The translations under genes and the position numbers were made by a program. This document shows, piece after piece, positions 10,441-22,899 of a stretch of 64,000 nucleotides of DNA. Positions within the stretch are counted from its first letter, which is position 1, and every line of letters begins with the position of its first letter. The notes below the pieces were generated by a model. It searched no databases. It saw nothing but the letters and a program-made list of their open reading frames with translations, and was not told where the DNA came from. The stretch lies in contig NZ_AP018164.1 in the NCBI RefSeq assembly GCF_002356315.1, positions 248,001 through 312,000 on the forward strand, written 5' to 3'. The stretch is from Mycobacterium shigaense. GTDB taxonomy: Bacteria > Actinomycetota > Actinomycetes > Mycobacteriales > Mycobacteriaceae.

Positions 10441-12015
10441 ATGTCTGACTTGATCACCCCGTCGGCGGAGTTGACCGACGAATCCCCCAGCGTCGCCGAT
10501 CTGGTTGCCGCGGCGGCGGCCCGGGACCCCGAGGCGCCGGCGCTGGTCGTCTCGGCCGATCGCCTGCCGATCAGCTACCGCGACTTGTCCGCCCTGGTCG
10601 AGGACCTGGCCGCGCAATTGAAGCAGGGCGGACTGGCGCCAGGTGACCGCGTCGGGCTGCGTACCGGGAGCAGTGCCGAATTCGTCGTCGGGTTGTTGGC
10701 GGCAGCGCGGGCCGGGCTGGTTGCGGTGCCGTTGGATCCGGCGTTGCCCGTCGGCGAGCAGGTGGTGCGCAGCGATGCGGTGGGCGCGCGTGTGGTGCTC
10801 GTCGACGGTGACGGCGATCCCGAGGCCGGCGCGCGGTGGTGGCCCCTCGCGGTGACCCCCGGCGGCGACGGCCGCGCTCCCGGGGTCGCCCTGGACACCG
10901 CGGCGGCGCCCAGGTCGGATGTTGCGACGCCGCAGGGGCTGCGTCGCGACGACGCCATGATCATGTTCACCGGGGGCACGACGGGCGTGCCGAAGATGGT
11001 GCCGTGGACTCGGGCCAACCTGGCTGACTCGGTTCGGGCGATCGTCGCCGGCTATCGGCTGGGCCCGCGGGACGCCACCGTCGCGGTGATGCCGCTCTAT
11101 CACGGGCACGGGCTGGTGGCCGCGCTGTTGTCGACGCTGGCATCAGGGGGGACGGTGTTGTTGCCGGCGCGCGGGAAGTTCTCTGCGCACACCTTCTGGG
11201 ACGACATCGATGCCGTCCGGGCCACCTGGTACACCGCGGTCCCGACGATCCACCAGATCCTGTTGGAGCGCGCGAAAACCGAGCAGCCCGACAGCGACAA
11301 GATCGCACTGCGCTTCATCCGCAGCTGCAGCGCCCCGCTCACCACGGAAACAGCTGCGGCGCTGCAAGATACGTTCTCGGCTCCGGTGGTGTGTGCGTTC
11401 GGGATGACCGAGGCCACCCATCAGGTGGCCACCACAGGTATCGACGCCCACGAAAACCCTTCTGAGACTACGGGTCTCGTAGGCAAGTCGACCTGCCCGG
11501 AAATCCGGATCGCCGGCCCCGACGGGCAACCCCTTGCCGCCGAGTCCGTCGGGGAGGTCTGGCTGCACGGCCCGACGGTGGTGCGCGGCTATCTCGGGGA
11601 TCCGGCGATCACCGCCGCCAACTTCACCGACGGCTGGTTGCGCACCGGCGATCTGGGATCGCTTTCGACCGCAGGCGATCTCACCATCCGGGGCCGCATC
11701 AAGGAACTCATCAACCGGGGCGGGGAAAAGATTTCCCCGGAGCGCGTCGAGGGCGTGTTGGCCAGCCACCCGGGCGTGCTGGAGGTCGCCGTGTTCGCGC
11801 TGCTGGACAAGATGTACGGCGAGACGGTGGCCGCGGTGATCGTTGCACGGGAACCTGGTTCACCGACGCCGGACGAGCTGGCGGCGTTCTGTCGCGACCG
11901 GCTGGCGCCGTTCGAAATCCCGACCAGCTACGTCGAAGCCGAAGAGTTGCCGCACACGGCCAAGGGCTCGCTGGATCGTCGGGCCGTGGCCGAACAATTC
12001 GGCCGACCCGCGTGA
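10441..12015 (+). CDS. fadD7: Acyl-CoA/oxalate-CoA ligase FadD7
   Basis: A 524-residue ANL-superfamily ligase. The phosphate-binding loop MFTGGTTGVPKMVP lies near residue 178, FGMTEATHQV near 320, and the ligase hinge GRIKELINRGGEKISPERVEG near 420. The C-terminal lysine is in PHTAKGSLDRR. Its size matches Rv0119/FadD7. Its divergent partner oxcA and homology to plant and yeast oxalyl-CoA synthetases make a short-chain or oxalate substrate more likely than a long fatty acid, although that specificity is an inference. Confidence 0.85.
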   Translation: MSDLITPSAELTDESPSVADLVAAAAARDPEAPALVVSADRLPISYRDLSALVEDLAAQLKQGGLAPGDRVGLRTGSSAEFVVGLLAAARAGLVAVPLDPALPVGEQVVRSDAVGARVVLVDGDGDPEAGARWWPLAVTPGGDGRAPGVALDTAAAPRSDVATPQGLRRDDAMIMFTGGTTGVPKMVPWTRANLADSVRAIVAGYRLGPRDATVAVMPLYHGHGLVAALLSTLASGGTVLLPARGKFSAHTFWDDIDAVRATWYTAVPTIHQILLERAKTEQPDSDKIALRFIRSCSAPLTTETAAALQDTFSAPVVCAFGMTEATHQVATTGIDAHENPSETTGLVGKSTCPEIRIAGPDGQPLAAESVGEVWLHGPTVVRGYLGDPAITAANFTDGWLRTGDLGSLSTAGDLTIRGRIKELINRGGEKISPERVEGVLASHPGVLEVAVFALLDKMYGETVAAVIVAREPGSPTPDELAAFCRDRLAPFEIPTSYVEAEELPHTAKGSLDRRAVAEQFGRPA

Positions 12016-12025
12016 GCGCGGGCGC

Positions 12026-12499
12026 TCACCCGGCCGACGACGTCAGGTTGCCCCAGGCGGCCCGGGCGCCCGAGTCGCCGACGCGGTAGGTCTGCACCAG
12101 CGTGGCCACGGCCGCGACGACGACCAACACCGCGATCGCTGCGTGCAGCGCCGCTTTGACGTGCACCCCGCGCTCCAGCCGAACGTGCAGGGCGGCCAGC
12201 AGCGCCACCGTGCCCGCCAGCGCCGCGATGATGTAGATCAGCGTCGAGCCGAGCTGTTCGTGATTGATCAGGATTGGCGACGGCCTACCGACGCGGGCCG
12301 ACAACCACACGCCCGCGGTGGTCGTCATCGGCGTCAGCACGAGCGTGCCCACCGCCAGCAGCAGGACCAGCCAGATCAGCCGGCGCCGCGCCGCGGGCCA
12401 CACCACGCACACGATCGCCAAGATCGCGGTCAACGGGGCAAAAACGACGATGAAATGGTTGAGCAGGATGTGGACGGGCAGGCCGTTGAACGTCGACAT
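12026..12499 (-). CDS. Four-helix membrane protein (DUF2231-like)
   Basis: A 157-residue integral membrane protein with four hydrophobic segments (about residues 10-30, 38-60, 83-105 and 115-138). It opens with FNGLPVHILLNHFIVVFAPL, and the paired histidines in helix 1 recall the heme-binding-like DUF2231 family. It lies in the same direction as fusA2 and 40 bases beyond it, so the two may share a transcript. The function is unknown. Confidence 0.7.
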   Translation of the reverse strand: MSTFNGLPVHILLNHFIVVFAPLTAILAIVCVVWPAARRRLIWLVLLLAVGTLVLTPMTTTAGVWLSARVGRPSPILINHEQLGSTLIYIIAALAGTVALLAALHVRLERGVHVKAALHAAIAVLVVVAAVATLVQTYRVGDSGARAAWGNLTSSAG

Positions 12500-12541
12500 G
12501 ATCGAATCCGAGGTCCCAATCTGGTTGCTTCTCAGGTGCTT

Positions 12542-14701
12542 TCACACAGTAGCCTGCACCCGGTTCGCCGCGGATTCCGGCATCGGTTCGTAGCGGGCAA
12601 ACGAACGCGTGAAGGACGCGGCCCCGTGCGCCAGTGACCGCAGATCGATCGCGTACCGGGTCAGCTCGACCTGCGGCACCTCGGCCCGCACCACCGTGCG
12701 GTCGTGGCCCGCGGTATCGGTGCCGAGCACGCGGCCCCGACGGCCCGACAGGTCGCCCATCACCGCCCCGACGAAATCGTCGGGTATCAATACCGAGATC
12801 TCGTCGATCGGCTCGAGCAGGCTGACCTTGGTGGCGGCCGCGGCCTCCCGCAGCGCGAGGGAACCGGCCATCTGGAACGCGAAGTCCGAGGAGTCCACGC
12901 TGTGGGCCTTGCCGTCGAGCAGGGTGACCCGGATGTCGACCACCGGGTAGCCGGCGTGGACGCCCTTGTCCATCTGCGCGCGCACGCCCTTCTCGACGCT
13001 GGGGATGAACTGCCGCGGTACCGCGCCGCCGACAACTTTGTCGAGGAACTCGAAACCCGAGCCCTCGGGCAGCGGTTCGACTTCGATCTCGCAGACCGCG
13101 TACTGGCCGTGGCCGCCGGACTGCTTGACGTGCCGGCCGTGCCCTTTTGCCTTGCCGCCGAACGTTTCTCGTAGCGGCACGCGCAGCTCGACGGTGTCCA
13201 CCGTGACGCCGTACCGGTTGGCCAGCGCATCGAGCACGACGCCGGCGTGAGCCTCGCCCATGCACCACAGCACGATCTGGTGCGTTTCCTGGTTCTGCTC
13301 GATCCGCAGCGTCGGGTCTTCGGCGGCGAGCCGTCCCAGCCCCACGGAGAGCTTGTCCTCGTCGGTCTTGGCGTGCGCGGCAATCGCTATCGGCAGCAGC
13401 GGTTCCGGCATCGCCCAGGGCCGCAGGACCAGGGGTTCGGACTTATCCGACAGCGTGTCACCGGTTTCGGCCCGGCTCAGCTTGCCGATCGCGCAGATGT
13501 CGCCGGCGACCACAGCCGGCGCCGGACGCTGCTGCTTGCCCAGCGGGAAGGACAGCACGCCGATGCGTTCGTCCTCGTCGTGGTCGGGGTGGGTGTTGCC
13601 GTTCCCGTTGGACTCGCCGAAGAACGACGAAAAATGGCCCGACACATGGACGGTCGTGTCGGGCCGGATGGTCCCGGAGAAGACCCGGACCAGGCTGACC
13701 CTGCCGACGTAGGGGTCCGAGGTCGTCTTCACCACCTCGGCCAGCAGCGGGGCCCCCACATCGCACGCCAGCTCGGCGTGCGGGGCGCCCAGCGGGGTAA
13801 AGACTTCGGGCATCGAGTGTTCCATCGGGGAGGGGAATCCGCGGGTGGCGATTTCCAGCAATTCCAGCGTGCCCACGCCGGTACCGCTGCACACCGGGAG
13901 CACCGGGAAGAACGAACCGCGGGCGACGGCCCGCTCCAGGTCTTTTATGAGCACCGACTCGTCGATCCTCTCGCCGCCGAGGTACCGCTCCATGAGTGAC
14001 TCGTCCTCGGATTCCTCGATGATGCCTTCGATCAGGGTGCCGCGCGCGTCCTCGACGCGCTCGGCATCGGCGGGATCCGGGGGCTCGGCGGTCCGCTTGC
14101 CGCCGGAGTACAGGTAGCGCTGCTGCGACAGCAGGCCGATCAGCCCCGTGCAGGACGGTAGGCCGGTCGGCAGATACAGCGGCATGACCTTGTCGCCGAA
14201 CGCGTCCTGGGCGGCGGCCAGGGCCTCGGCGTAGTTGGCCCGGGCGTGGTCGAGCTTGGTGATCACTACGGCGCGGGGCATGCCGACCTGGCTGCACTCT
14301 TGCCACAGCGATTTGGTCGGCTCGTCGACACCCTCGTTGGCCGCGATCACGAACAGTGCGCAGTCCGCGGCCCGCAGCCCGGCCCGCAGCTCGCCGACGA
14401 AATCGGCGTAGCCGGGGGTGTCGACCAGGTTGATCTTGATGCCGTCCTGCACCAGGGAGGCCACCGCGACGCCGACCGACCGTTGCTGGCGGATTTCCGC
14501 TTCCTCGTAGTCGCAGATGGTGCTGCCGTCGACGACCGAGCCGGGCCTCGTCAGCACCCCGCCCGCCACCAGCAGGGTCTCGACCAGCGTGGTCTTGCCG
14601 CCGCCCGACGGGCCTACCAGCACGATGTTGCGAACGTCGCCCGGACCGTTCGCGGTGGGAGCGGCTCCCGTCCCCGGGGCGGCGTTCGCTTTGTCGGCCA
14701 T
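12542..14701 (-). CDS. fusA2: Elongation factor G paralogue FusA2
   Basis: A 719-residue translational GTPase of the EF-G type. G1 is GPSGGGKTT near residue 35, the G3 region is VDTPGYADF and G4 is ITKLDHARANY (TKLD in place of NKxD, usual for this branch). Domains II-V follow, including the HGRHVKQSGGHGQYAVCEIEVEP stretch of domain IV. It matches Rv0120c, an EF-G-like protein distinct from the canonical fusA beside rpsL. ATG 14701 has GGAGG six bases upstream; the preceding in-frame GTG is less well placed. Its role is unclear and may be in ribosome recycling or stress. Confidence 0.92.
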   Translation of the reverse strand: MADKANAAPGTGAAPTANGPGDVRNIVLVGPSGGGKTTLVETLLVAGGVLTRPGSVVDGSTICDYEEAEIRQQRSVGVAVASLVQDGIKINLVDTPGYADFVGELRAGLRAADCALFVIAANEGVDEPTKSLWQECSQVGMPRAVVITKLDHARANYAEALAAAQDAFGDKVMPLYLPTGLPSCTGLIGLLSQQRYLYSGGKRTAEPPDPADAERVEDARGTLIEGIIEESEDESLMERYLGGERIDESVLIKDLERAVARGSFFPVLPVCSGTGVGTLELLEIATRGFPSPMEHSMPEVFTPLGAPHAELACDVGAPLLAEVVKTTSDPYVGRVSLVRVFSGTIRPDTTVHVSGHFSSFFGESNGNGNTHPDHDEDERIGVLSFPLGKQQRPAPAVVAGDICAIGKLSRAETGDTLSDKSEPLVLRPWAMPEPLLPIAIAAHAKTDEDKLSVGLGRLAAEDPTLRIEQNQETHQIVLWCMGEAHAGVVLDALANRYGVTVDTVELRVPLRETFGGKAKGHGRHVKQSGGHGQYAVCEIEVEPLPEGSGFEFLDKVVGGAVPRQFIPSVEKGVRAQMDKGVHAGYPVVDIRVTLLDGKAHSVDSSDFAFQMAGSLALREAAAATKVSLLEPIDEISVLIPDDFVGAVMGDLSGRRGRVLGTDTAGHDRTVVRAEVPQVELTRYAIDLRSLAHGAASFTRSFARYEPMPESAANRVQATV

Positions 14702-14814
14702 CACGTTCCTCCACTTCGGCCGCGCCGGCGGGACCGTGCCGCGCTCGGTGTGGCCCAGCTCACAGATCTAGTAGGCAACCTTTCTCTCAACTGCGGCTCA
14801 GCACAAGACCGGCG

Positions 14815-15258
14815 TCAGGCGTGCCAGCCCGACCAACGGCGCACCGTTACCGCGATCACCGGACCGTCTAGCGAAACAGATTGGTACTGAGGGTATTTCG
14901 CGCGCAGCAGTGCATATCCGGTGTCCATTTGGGCGCCGTCGGAATGAACCGCGGCGGTGCCGTCAGCGCGGACCCACCACAACTGCGTCCACTCCTCGGT
15001 GTAGTGGTCGACGAGCAGGCTCACCTGCGGATTGGCCTGGATGTTCGCGAGCCGGCGCAGCCGTTTGGTCGTCTTCGGCTTCGCGTCGACGGCCGTGTAC
15101 ACCACGTCGTACCCGTCGTACCCGTCGTGCCCGTCCGGCCCGCCGGTGGCCACCGCGAACACCACCGGCACCAGGTGCGGGTTGCCGTCGGGCGTGCTGG
15201 TGGCCAACCGCGCCACCGGGGACTGTGAGAAGCTGGCCCGCGGGTCGAATTCGCCCAT
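14815..15258 (-). CDS. PPOX-class F420-dependent oxidoreductase (Rv0121c-like)
   Basis: A 147-residue split-barrel flavin/deazaflavin protein. [35 protein letters not shown] is the first half of the barrel, [27 protein letters not shown] the cofactor-contacting part, and the C-terminal half ends with VRRWSGW. The small size and the neighbour fusA2 match Rv0121c, assigned to a family using coenzyme F420. The Asp-Gly/Tyr-rich loop [15 protein letters not shown] is coded by a tandem 9-base repeat and is longer than expected. The natural substrate is unknown. Confidence 0.85.
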   Translation of the reverse strand: MGEFDPRASFSQSPVARLATSTPDGNPHLVPVVFAVATGGPDGHDGYDGYDVVYTAVDAKPKTTKRLRRLANIQANPQVSLLVDHYTEEWTQLWWVRADGTAAVHSDGAQMDTGYALLRAKYPQYQSVSLDGPVIAVTVRRWSGWHA

Positions 15259-15328
15259 CCTGCCAGCTTATGGACCTGAGCGGCGTCTCAACTAGCTACC
15301 TGCACTACGGTGATGTACACAATCTGTA

Positions 15329-15352
15329 CCGCTCAGAGCAAAGGCTGAGCGG
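15329..15352. promoter_or_regulatory. Inverted repeat upstream of pepA
   Basis: CCGCTCAG (15329-15336) and CTGAGCGG (15345-15352) are perfect 8-base arms with an 8-base loop, ending 30 bases before the pepA start. This could be an operator or a 5'-leader hairpin. No T-tract follows, so a terminator is unlikely. Confidence 0.4.
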
Positions 15353-15382
15353 ATTCTGATCTTCGCAGCAGGAGGCACGGGG

Positions 15383-16408
15383 ATGAATAGACGGCACCAC
15401 CGCCCGATCTGGTGGTCATGGTTGGCCAGCGTGCTGGCAGTGACCGCGCTGGGTCTGGGCCTGGCCACGGTGCCGGCGTCCGCCACACCCCTCAGGCCGC
15501 TGCCGCTGGATCCCGCGGCAATCGTCACGCCGCAGATCGTCAACGTCAACACCAAGTTCGGCTACAACAGCGCGATCGGCGCCGGCACCGGCATCGTCAT
15601 CGACCCGGGCGGCGTCGTGCTGACCAATAACCACGTGATCTCCGGCGCCACCGACATCAACGCCTTCGACGTCGGCAACGGCCAGACCTATGCCGTCGAC
15701 GTGATCGGCTATGACCGCAACGCCGACGTCGCGGTGCTGCAACTGCGCGGCGCGGGGGGCCTGCCCACCGCGGCTATCGGCGGCGGCGTCGCCATCGGCG
15801 AGCCGGTGACCGCCGTCGGCAACGCCGGCGGCAGCGGCGCGCCCGAGGCGGTGCACGGCCGGGTCGTCGCGCTCAACCAGACCGTCTCGGCCACCGACAC
15901 GCTGACCGGCGCCGACGAACGGCTGGGCGGCCTGATCCAGGCCGACACCGCGATCCGCCCGGGCGATTCGGGCGGCCCGCTGGTCAACGCCGCGGGCCAG
16001 GTGGTCGGGATGAACACCGCGGCCAGCGACAGCTACAAGATGTCGGGCGGGCAGGGCTTTGCCATCCCGATCGGTCGCGCGATGGGGGTGGCCGGTGCCA
16101 TCCGCAGCGGGGCCGGCTCCAACACCGTGCACATCGGACCGACGGCCTTCCTCGGCCTCGGAGTCGCCGAGGGCGGCGGCAACGGCGCGCGGGTTGCGCG
16201 GGTGGTCAACGGGGGGCCGGCCGCGGGCTCCGGGATCGCGGCGGGTGACACCATCATCGGCGTCGACAACGTCCCGATCAACGGTCCCACCTCGATGACC
16301 GACGTGCTGGTGCCGCATCACCCCGGGGACACCATCACCTTGCGCTGGCGCTCCCAGGACGGCGAGCACAGCGTGCCGGTGGTGCTGGGCGACGGGCCGC
16401 CCGCCTGA
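15383..16408 (+). CDS. pepA: Secreted trypsin-like serine protease PepA (Mtb32A-like)
   Basis: A 341-residue exported HtrA-type protease. The signal peptide (about residues 1-33, cut after ASA) is followed by a trypsin domain with catalytic His in LTNNHVIS, Asp in [10 protein letters not shown] and Ser196 in [11 protein letters not shown]-terminal PDZ domain (about 245-340, with [21 protein letters not shown]) follows. It is the homologue of Rv0125, the Mtb32A antigen. A GGAGG site precedes the ATG. It is transcribed towards treS, but a 109-base gap suggests separate control. Confidence 0.93.
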   Translation: MNRRHHRPIWWSWLASVLAVTALGLGLATVPASATPLRPLPLDPAAIVTPQIVNVNTKFGYNSAIGAGTGIVIDPGGVVLTNNHVISGATDINAFDVGNGQTYAVDVIGYDRNADVAVLQLRGAGGLPTAAIGGGVAIGEPVTAVGNAGGSGAPEAVHGRVVALNQTVSATDTLTGADERLGGLIQADTAIRPGDSGGPLVNAAGQVVGMNTAASDSYKMSGGQGFAIPIGRAMGVAGAIRSGAGSNTVHIGPTAFLGLGVAEGGGNGARVARVVNGGPAAGSGIAAGDTIIGVDNVPINGPTSMTDVLVPHHPGDTITLRWRSQDGEHSVPVVLGDGPPA

Positions 16409-16517
16409 TCGTCGCGCAACTACCGTCCGGCGACCGGCCAATTCGGTTGTCATTAGGCAAGTCTGCTCACGTGATTCCCAAGTTGCGGCCTCGGGTACCC
16501 GTGGCATCGTGGAATTG

Positions 16518-18293
<1,776 letters not shown>

Positions 18294-18366
18294 CCACCGC
18301 GAATCGCCATGCAGCGGAGGTACTGCCCAACCGCGGCGGACGCTGCGATGAGGAGGAACGTCGCTC

Positions 18367-19719
18367 ATGACACGAACTGCCAACCTGCCGTGGGCCGAAT
18401 GGCTGCCACAACAGCGCTGGTATGCCGGACGCAACCGCGAACTGTCGACCGCCGAGACCGCTCTCGTCGTCTCGTTGCGCGACGACCTCGACCTGGTGCT
18501 GGTCGACGCCGGCTACACCAATGGCTCGTCGGAGCGTTACCAGGTGATCGTTGAATGGGACGTCGCGCCGGTCTCCGAATACAGCACGGTCGCCACGATC
18601 GGCGCCGCGGACGACCAGACCGGCTTCGACGCGCTCTATGACGCCGACGCGCCGCAATTCCTGCTGTCGTTGATGGACTCCGCGGCTGTGCGCGACGGGA
18701 CGGGCGCCGAGGTGTCGTTTGCCAAGGAGCCGGACACCGTCCTGCCCCTGGATGCGGTGCCGCACGTCTCCGACGCCGAGCAGTCCAACACCAGCGTCAT
18801 CTTCGATCGCCGCGCCATCTTCAAGGTGTTCCGCCGGGTCAGCCGCGGCGTCAACCCCGACATCGAACTCAACCGGGTGCTCGGTCGCGCCGGCAACCCG
18901 CACGTGGCCCGATTGCTCGGCACCTACGAGCTCAACTCCGACGGCGCCCGGGCCGCCGATGCCGCGTGGCCGCTGGGCATGGTGACGGAGTTCGCGGCCA
19001 ACGCCGCCGAGGGCTGGGCGATGGCCACGGCCAGCGTTCGCGACCTGTTCGCCGAGGGCGACCTGTACGCCCACGAGGTGGGCGGTGACTTCGCCGGCGA
19101 GTCCAACCGGCTGGGCGAAGCCGTCGCGTCCGTGCACGCGACCCTGGCCGAATCCCTGGGAACGGAGCAGACGACCTTCCCGGTGGACACGGTGCTCGCC
19201 CGGTTGGCGGCGGCGGTCGAGCTGGTTCCCGAATTGAGGGAACACGCGGACGCCATCGAGCAGCAATTCCAGAAGGTCGAGGGCGAGCCGGTGACCGTGC
19301 AGCGCGTCCACGGCGACCTGCACCTCGGGCAGGTGCTGCGCACCCCCGAGCGCTGGCTGCTGATCGACTTCGAAGGTGAGCCGGGTCAGCCGCTCGAGGA
19401 GCGGCGGGCACCAGATTCGCCGTTGCGGGACGTGGCCGGTGTGCTGCGCTCGTTCGAGTACGCCGCTTACGGCCCGTTGGTGGATCAGGGTTCGGACAAG
19501 CAGCGGGCCGCGCGCGCCCGGGAGTGGGTGGAGCGCAACCGGACCGCGTTCTGCGAGGGATATGCGGCCGCGTCGGGCGTCGACCCGCGGGATCACTCGC
19601 AGCTACTGGCCGCGTACGAACTCGACAAGGCGGTGTACGAGGCCGGGTACGAGGCGCGTCACCGGCCCGGGTGGCTGCCGATCCCGCTGCGTTCCATCGC
19701 TCGGCTCGCCGCCGTTTGA
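18367..19719 (+). CDS. mak: Maltokinase
   Basis: A 450-residue aminoglycoside-phosphotransferase-fold kinase that phosphorylates maltose to maltose-1-phosphate with ATP. The N-terminal cap domain ([16 protein letters not shown]) is typical. The catalytic loop is [12 protein letters not shown] and the metal-binding Asp is in [10 protein letters not shown]. It begins 73 bases after treS with a GAGGAGG site upstream and is probably co-transcribed with it. In many actinobacteria the two enzymes form a complex or a fusion; here they are separate, as in Rv0126-Rv0127. Confidence 0.95.
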   Translation: MTRTANLPWAEWLPQQRWYAGRNRELSTAETALVVSLRDDLDLVLVDAGYTNGSSERYQVIVEWDVAPVSEYSTVATIGAADDQTGFDALYDADAPQFLLSLMDSAAVRDGTGAEVSFAKEPDTVLPLDAVPHVSDAEQSNTSVIFDRRAIFKVFRRVSRGVNPDIELNRVLGRAGNPHVARLLGTYELNSDGARAADAAWPLGMVTEFAANAAEGWAMATASVRDLFAEGDLYAHEVGGDFAGESNRLGEAVASVHATLAESLGTEQTTFPVDTVLARLAAAVELVPELREHADAIEQQFQKVEGEPVTVQRVHGDLHLGQVLRTPERWLLIDFEGEPGQPLEERRAPDSPLRDVAGVLRSFEYAAYGPLVDQGSDKQRAARAREWVERNRTAFCEGYAAASGVDPRDHSQLLAAYELDKAVYEAGYEARHRPGWLPIPLRSIARLAAV

Positions 19720-19749
19720 CGGGCGTGGGCCCGCGCCGTTTGACAGCAT

Positions 19750-20436
19750 ATGCGGGTGACAAGTCCGATATTCGACAGCGAGAACCGCTTGTCGTGGCTG
19801 CTGGCCGCGCTGGCAGGCGTGTTGGGGGCGACCGCATTCACCCATTCCGAGGGTTATTTCGTCACGTTCATGACGGGCAACGCGCAGCGCGCGGTGCTGG
19901 GGTACTTCCGGCATGACGTGTTGCTCTCGATCACCGCGGGGCTGCTGCTGGTGTGCTTCGTCGCCGGCGTGGTGATCGCCTCGGTGGCCCGCAGGCGCTT
20001 CTGGTCGGGGCATCCGCACGGTCCCACGGTGCTGACGACGACCAGCCTGGTGGCGGCGACCGCGCTGGACGTCATCGAAGACGGCTGGGGCGAGAACATG
20101 CTCGATTTCGCGCCGATCATGTTGGTGGTCTTCGGTATCGGCGCGCTGAACACCTCATTCGTCAAGGACGGCGAGGTGTCGATCCCGCTGAGTTACGTGA
20201 CGGGCACGCTCGTCAAGATGGGCCAGGGCATCGAACGGCACCTGGCCGGCGGAACCATCGCGGACTGGCTGGGATACTTCCTGCTGTTCATCAGCTTCGT
20301 GCTCGGCGCCGCGTTCGGCGGCGCCATCAGCCTTGTCGTCAACGGCACCTGGATGCTGGTGGTGGCCACCGTCGTCTGCGCGGTGACCACCGCCTTCACG
20401 TATTTGCACATGGACCGCCGCCGCGCCGTGGACTAG
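19750..20436 (+). CDS. DUF1275 (YoaK-like) membrane protein
   Basis: A 228-residue protein with about six hydrophobic helices. The motif GYFVTFMTGNAQRAVLGY near residue 38 and the later SYVTGTLVKMGQGIERHL are the paired signature of the DUF1275/YoaK family, of unknown transport function. It follows mak by 30 bases and may be the last gene of that operon. Its TAG stop codon lies inside the target site of the adjacent insertion sequence, so the coding sequence is intact but transcription may continue into the element. Confidence 0.8.
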   Translation: MRVTSPIFDSENRLSWLLAALAGVLGATAFTHSEGYFVTFMTGNAQRAVLGYFRHDVLLSITAGLLLVCFVAGVVIASVARRRFWSGHPHGPTVLTTTSLVAATALDVIEDGWGENMLDFAPIMLVVFGIGALNTSFVKDGEVSIPLSYVTGTLVKMGQGIERHLAGGTIADWLGYFLLFISFVLGAAFGGAISLVVNGTWMLVVATVVCAVTTAFTYLHMDRRRAVD

Positions 20437-21560
20437 CTGTGATGTCCAGGGAGGTTGTTTCTCCCGTTATCGGTGAGTCTGTGTGACAGGGAAGGCCTCC
20501 GGTTGTGAAGTGGAGCTGTCTAGGAACCGCTTCATCAACCAGGAGGCCTTCGTGTCCCACGCTAACGCTGCACTGACCCCGCGCGCTCGATTGAGGCTCG
20601 CCAGACTCGTCGTCGAGTCCGGTTGGACCTACGCGGCGGCGGCGAAGATGTTCATGGTCGCCCCGCGAACCGCCAAGAAGTGGGCCGATCGGTTCCGCGC
20701 CGAGGGGCCCGCCGGGATGGCCGACCGCAGCTCACGTCCGCACGTCAGCCCCACCAGGACCGCACCGGCGCTGATGCGCCGGATCGTGGATCTGCGATGG
20801 CGCAAGCGGCTCGGGCCGGTGCAGATCGGCGGGCGCTTGGGGGTGCCGGCCTCCACTGTGCACGCGGTACTGACCCGGTGCCGCATCAACCGGCTATCCC
20901 ACATCGACCGCGTCACCGGCGAACCGCTGCGCCGCTACGAACATCCCCATCCCGGCGCGTTGATCCACGTCGACGTCACCAAGTTCGCCAACATCCCCGA
21001 CGGTGGCGGTCACAGATTCCTGAGTCGAGAACAAAGCAAACGCAACGCCATCGCCACCGGCCACCGCACCGGGGAACGCGGTGGCATCTCGACGAATTAC
21101 CGCCCGAAGATCGGAATCGCGTTCGTACACACCGTGATCGACGATCACTCTCGGATGGCTTACGCCGAGATCTGTACCGATGAGAAGGCCGCGACGGCCG
21201 TCGCCGTGCTGCAGCGCGCAGTCGCGTGGTTCGCCGAGTGCGGGGTCGTCGTCGAACGGGTGCTCTCAGACAACGGATCGGCCTACCGATCCTTCGCGTG
21301 GCGTGACGCCTGTGCCGAGTTGCGCGTCACTCCGAAGCGGACCCGCCCGTACCGGCCGCAAACCAACGGAAAGATCGAGAGATTCCATCGCACCATGGCC
21401 GACGGTTGGGCCTACGCCCGTCACTACCAGTCCACTAAAGAACGCGACACCGCTTTAGCGGGCTGGCTGCACTTCTACAATTTCCATCGAGCCCACTCCG
21501 CCATCGCAGGCAAGCCACCAGTCACCAGACTGACCAACCTCCCTGGACATCACAACTAGC
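20432..21560 (+). mobile_element. IS481-family insertion sequence with 6-bp target duplication
   Basis: The element spans 20438-21554 (1117 bp). Its ends are a perfect 20-bp inverted repeat beginning TGTGATGTCC (20438-20457 and 21535-21554). It is flanked by ACTAGC direct repeats at 20432-20437 and 21555-21560, matching the NCTAGN target known for IS481 itself. Both TAG triplets are used as stop codons: one by the upstream DUF1275 gene, one by the transposase. Intact ends and an intact transposase suggest a recent insertion. Confidence 0.93.
20552..21559 (+). CDS. IS481-family transposase
   Basis: A 335-residue DDE transposase. An N-terminal helix-turn-helix (ARLRLARLVVESGWTYAAAAKMF) is followed by an rve integrase core: LIHVDVTKF (first Asp), ERVLSDNGSAYRS (second Asp), and the Glu in RPYRPQTNGKIERFHRTM. 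The GTG at 20552 has an AGGAGG site. The reading frame terminates at TAG 21557-21559, which belongs to the duplicated target rather than to the element. The element appears complete and potentially active. Confidence 0.93.
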   Translation: MSHANAALTPRARLRLARLVVESGWTYAAAAKMFMVAPRTAKKWADRFRAEGPAGMADRSSRPHVSPTRTAPALMRRIVDLRWRKRLGPVQIGGRLGVPASTVHAVLTRCRINRLSHIDRVTGEPLRRYEHPHPGALIHVDVTKFANIPDGGGHRFLSREQSKRNAIATGHRTGERGGISTNYRPKIGIAFVHTVIDDHSRMAYAEICTDEKAATAVAVLQRAVAWFAECGVVVERVLSDNGSAYRSFAWRDACAELRVTPKRTRPYRPQTNGKIERFHRTMADGWAYARHYQSTKERDTALAGWLHFYNFHRAHSAIAGKPPVTRLTNLPGHHN

Positions 21561-21565
21561 TCGCG

Positions 21566-21612
21566 AAAAAAGCATCGGCAGCAGCGCTGACCGGTGCGCT
21601 GCTGCCGATGCT
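21566..21612 (-). terminator. Strong intrinsic terminator of fbpC
   Basis: On the minus strand a perfect 16-bp stem (arms 21597-21612 and 21571-21586) with a 10-base loop is followed by six T residues (21571-21566). It begins 12 bases beyond the fbpC stop codon. A stem this long followed directly by T residues is unusual in mycobacteria, where canonical intrinsic terminators are scarce. Confidence 0.85.
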
Positions 21613-21623
21613 GGCTTGGGGAA

Positions 21624-22899
<1,276 letters not shown>

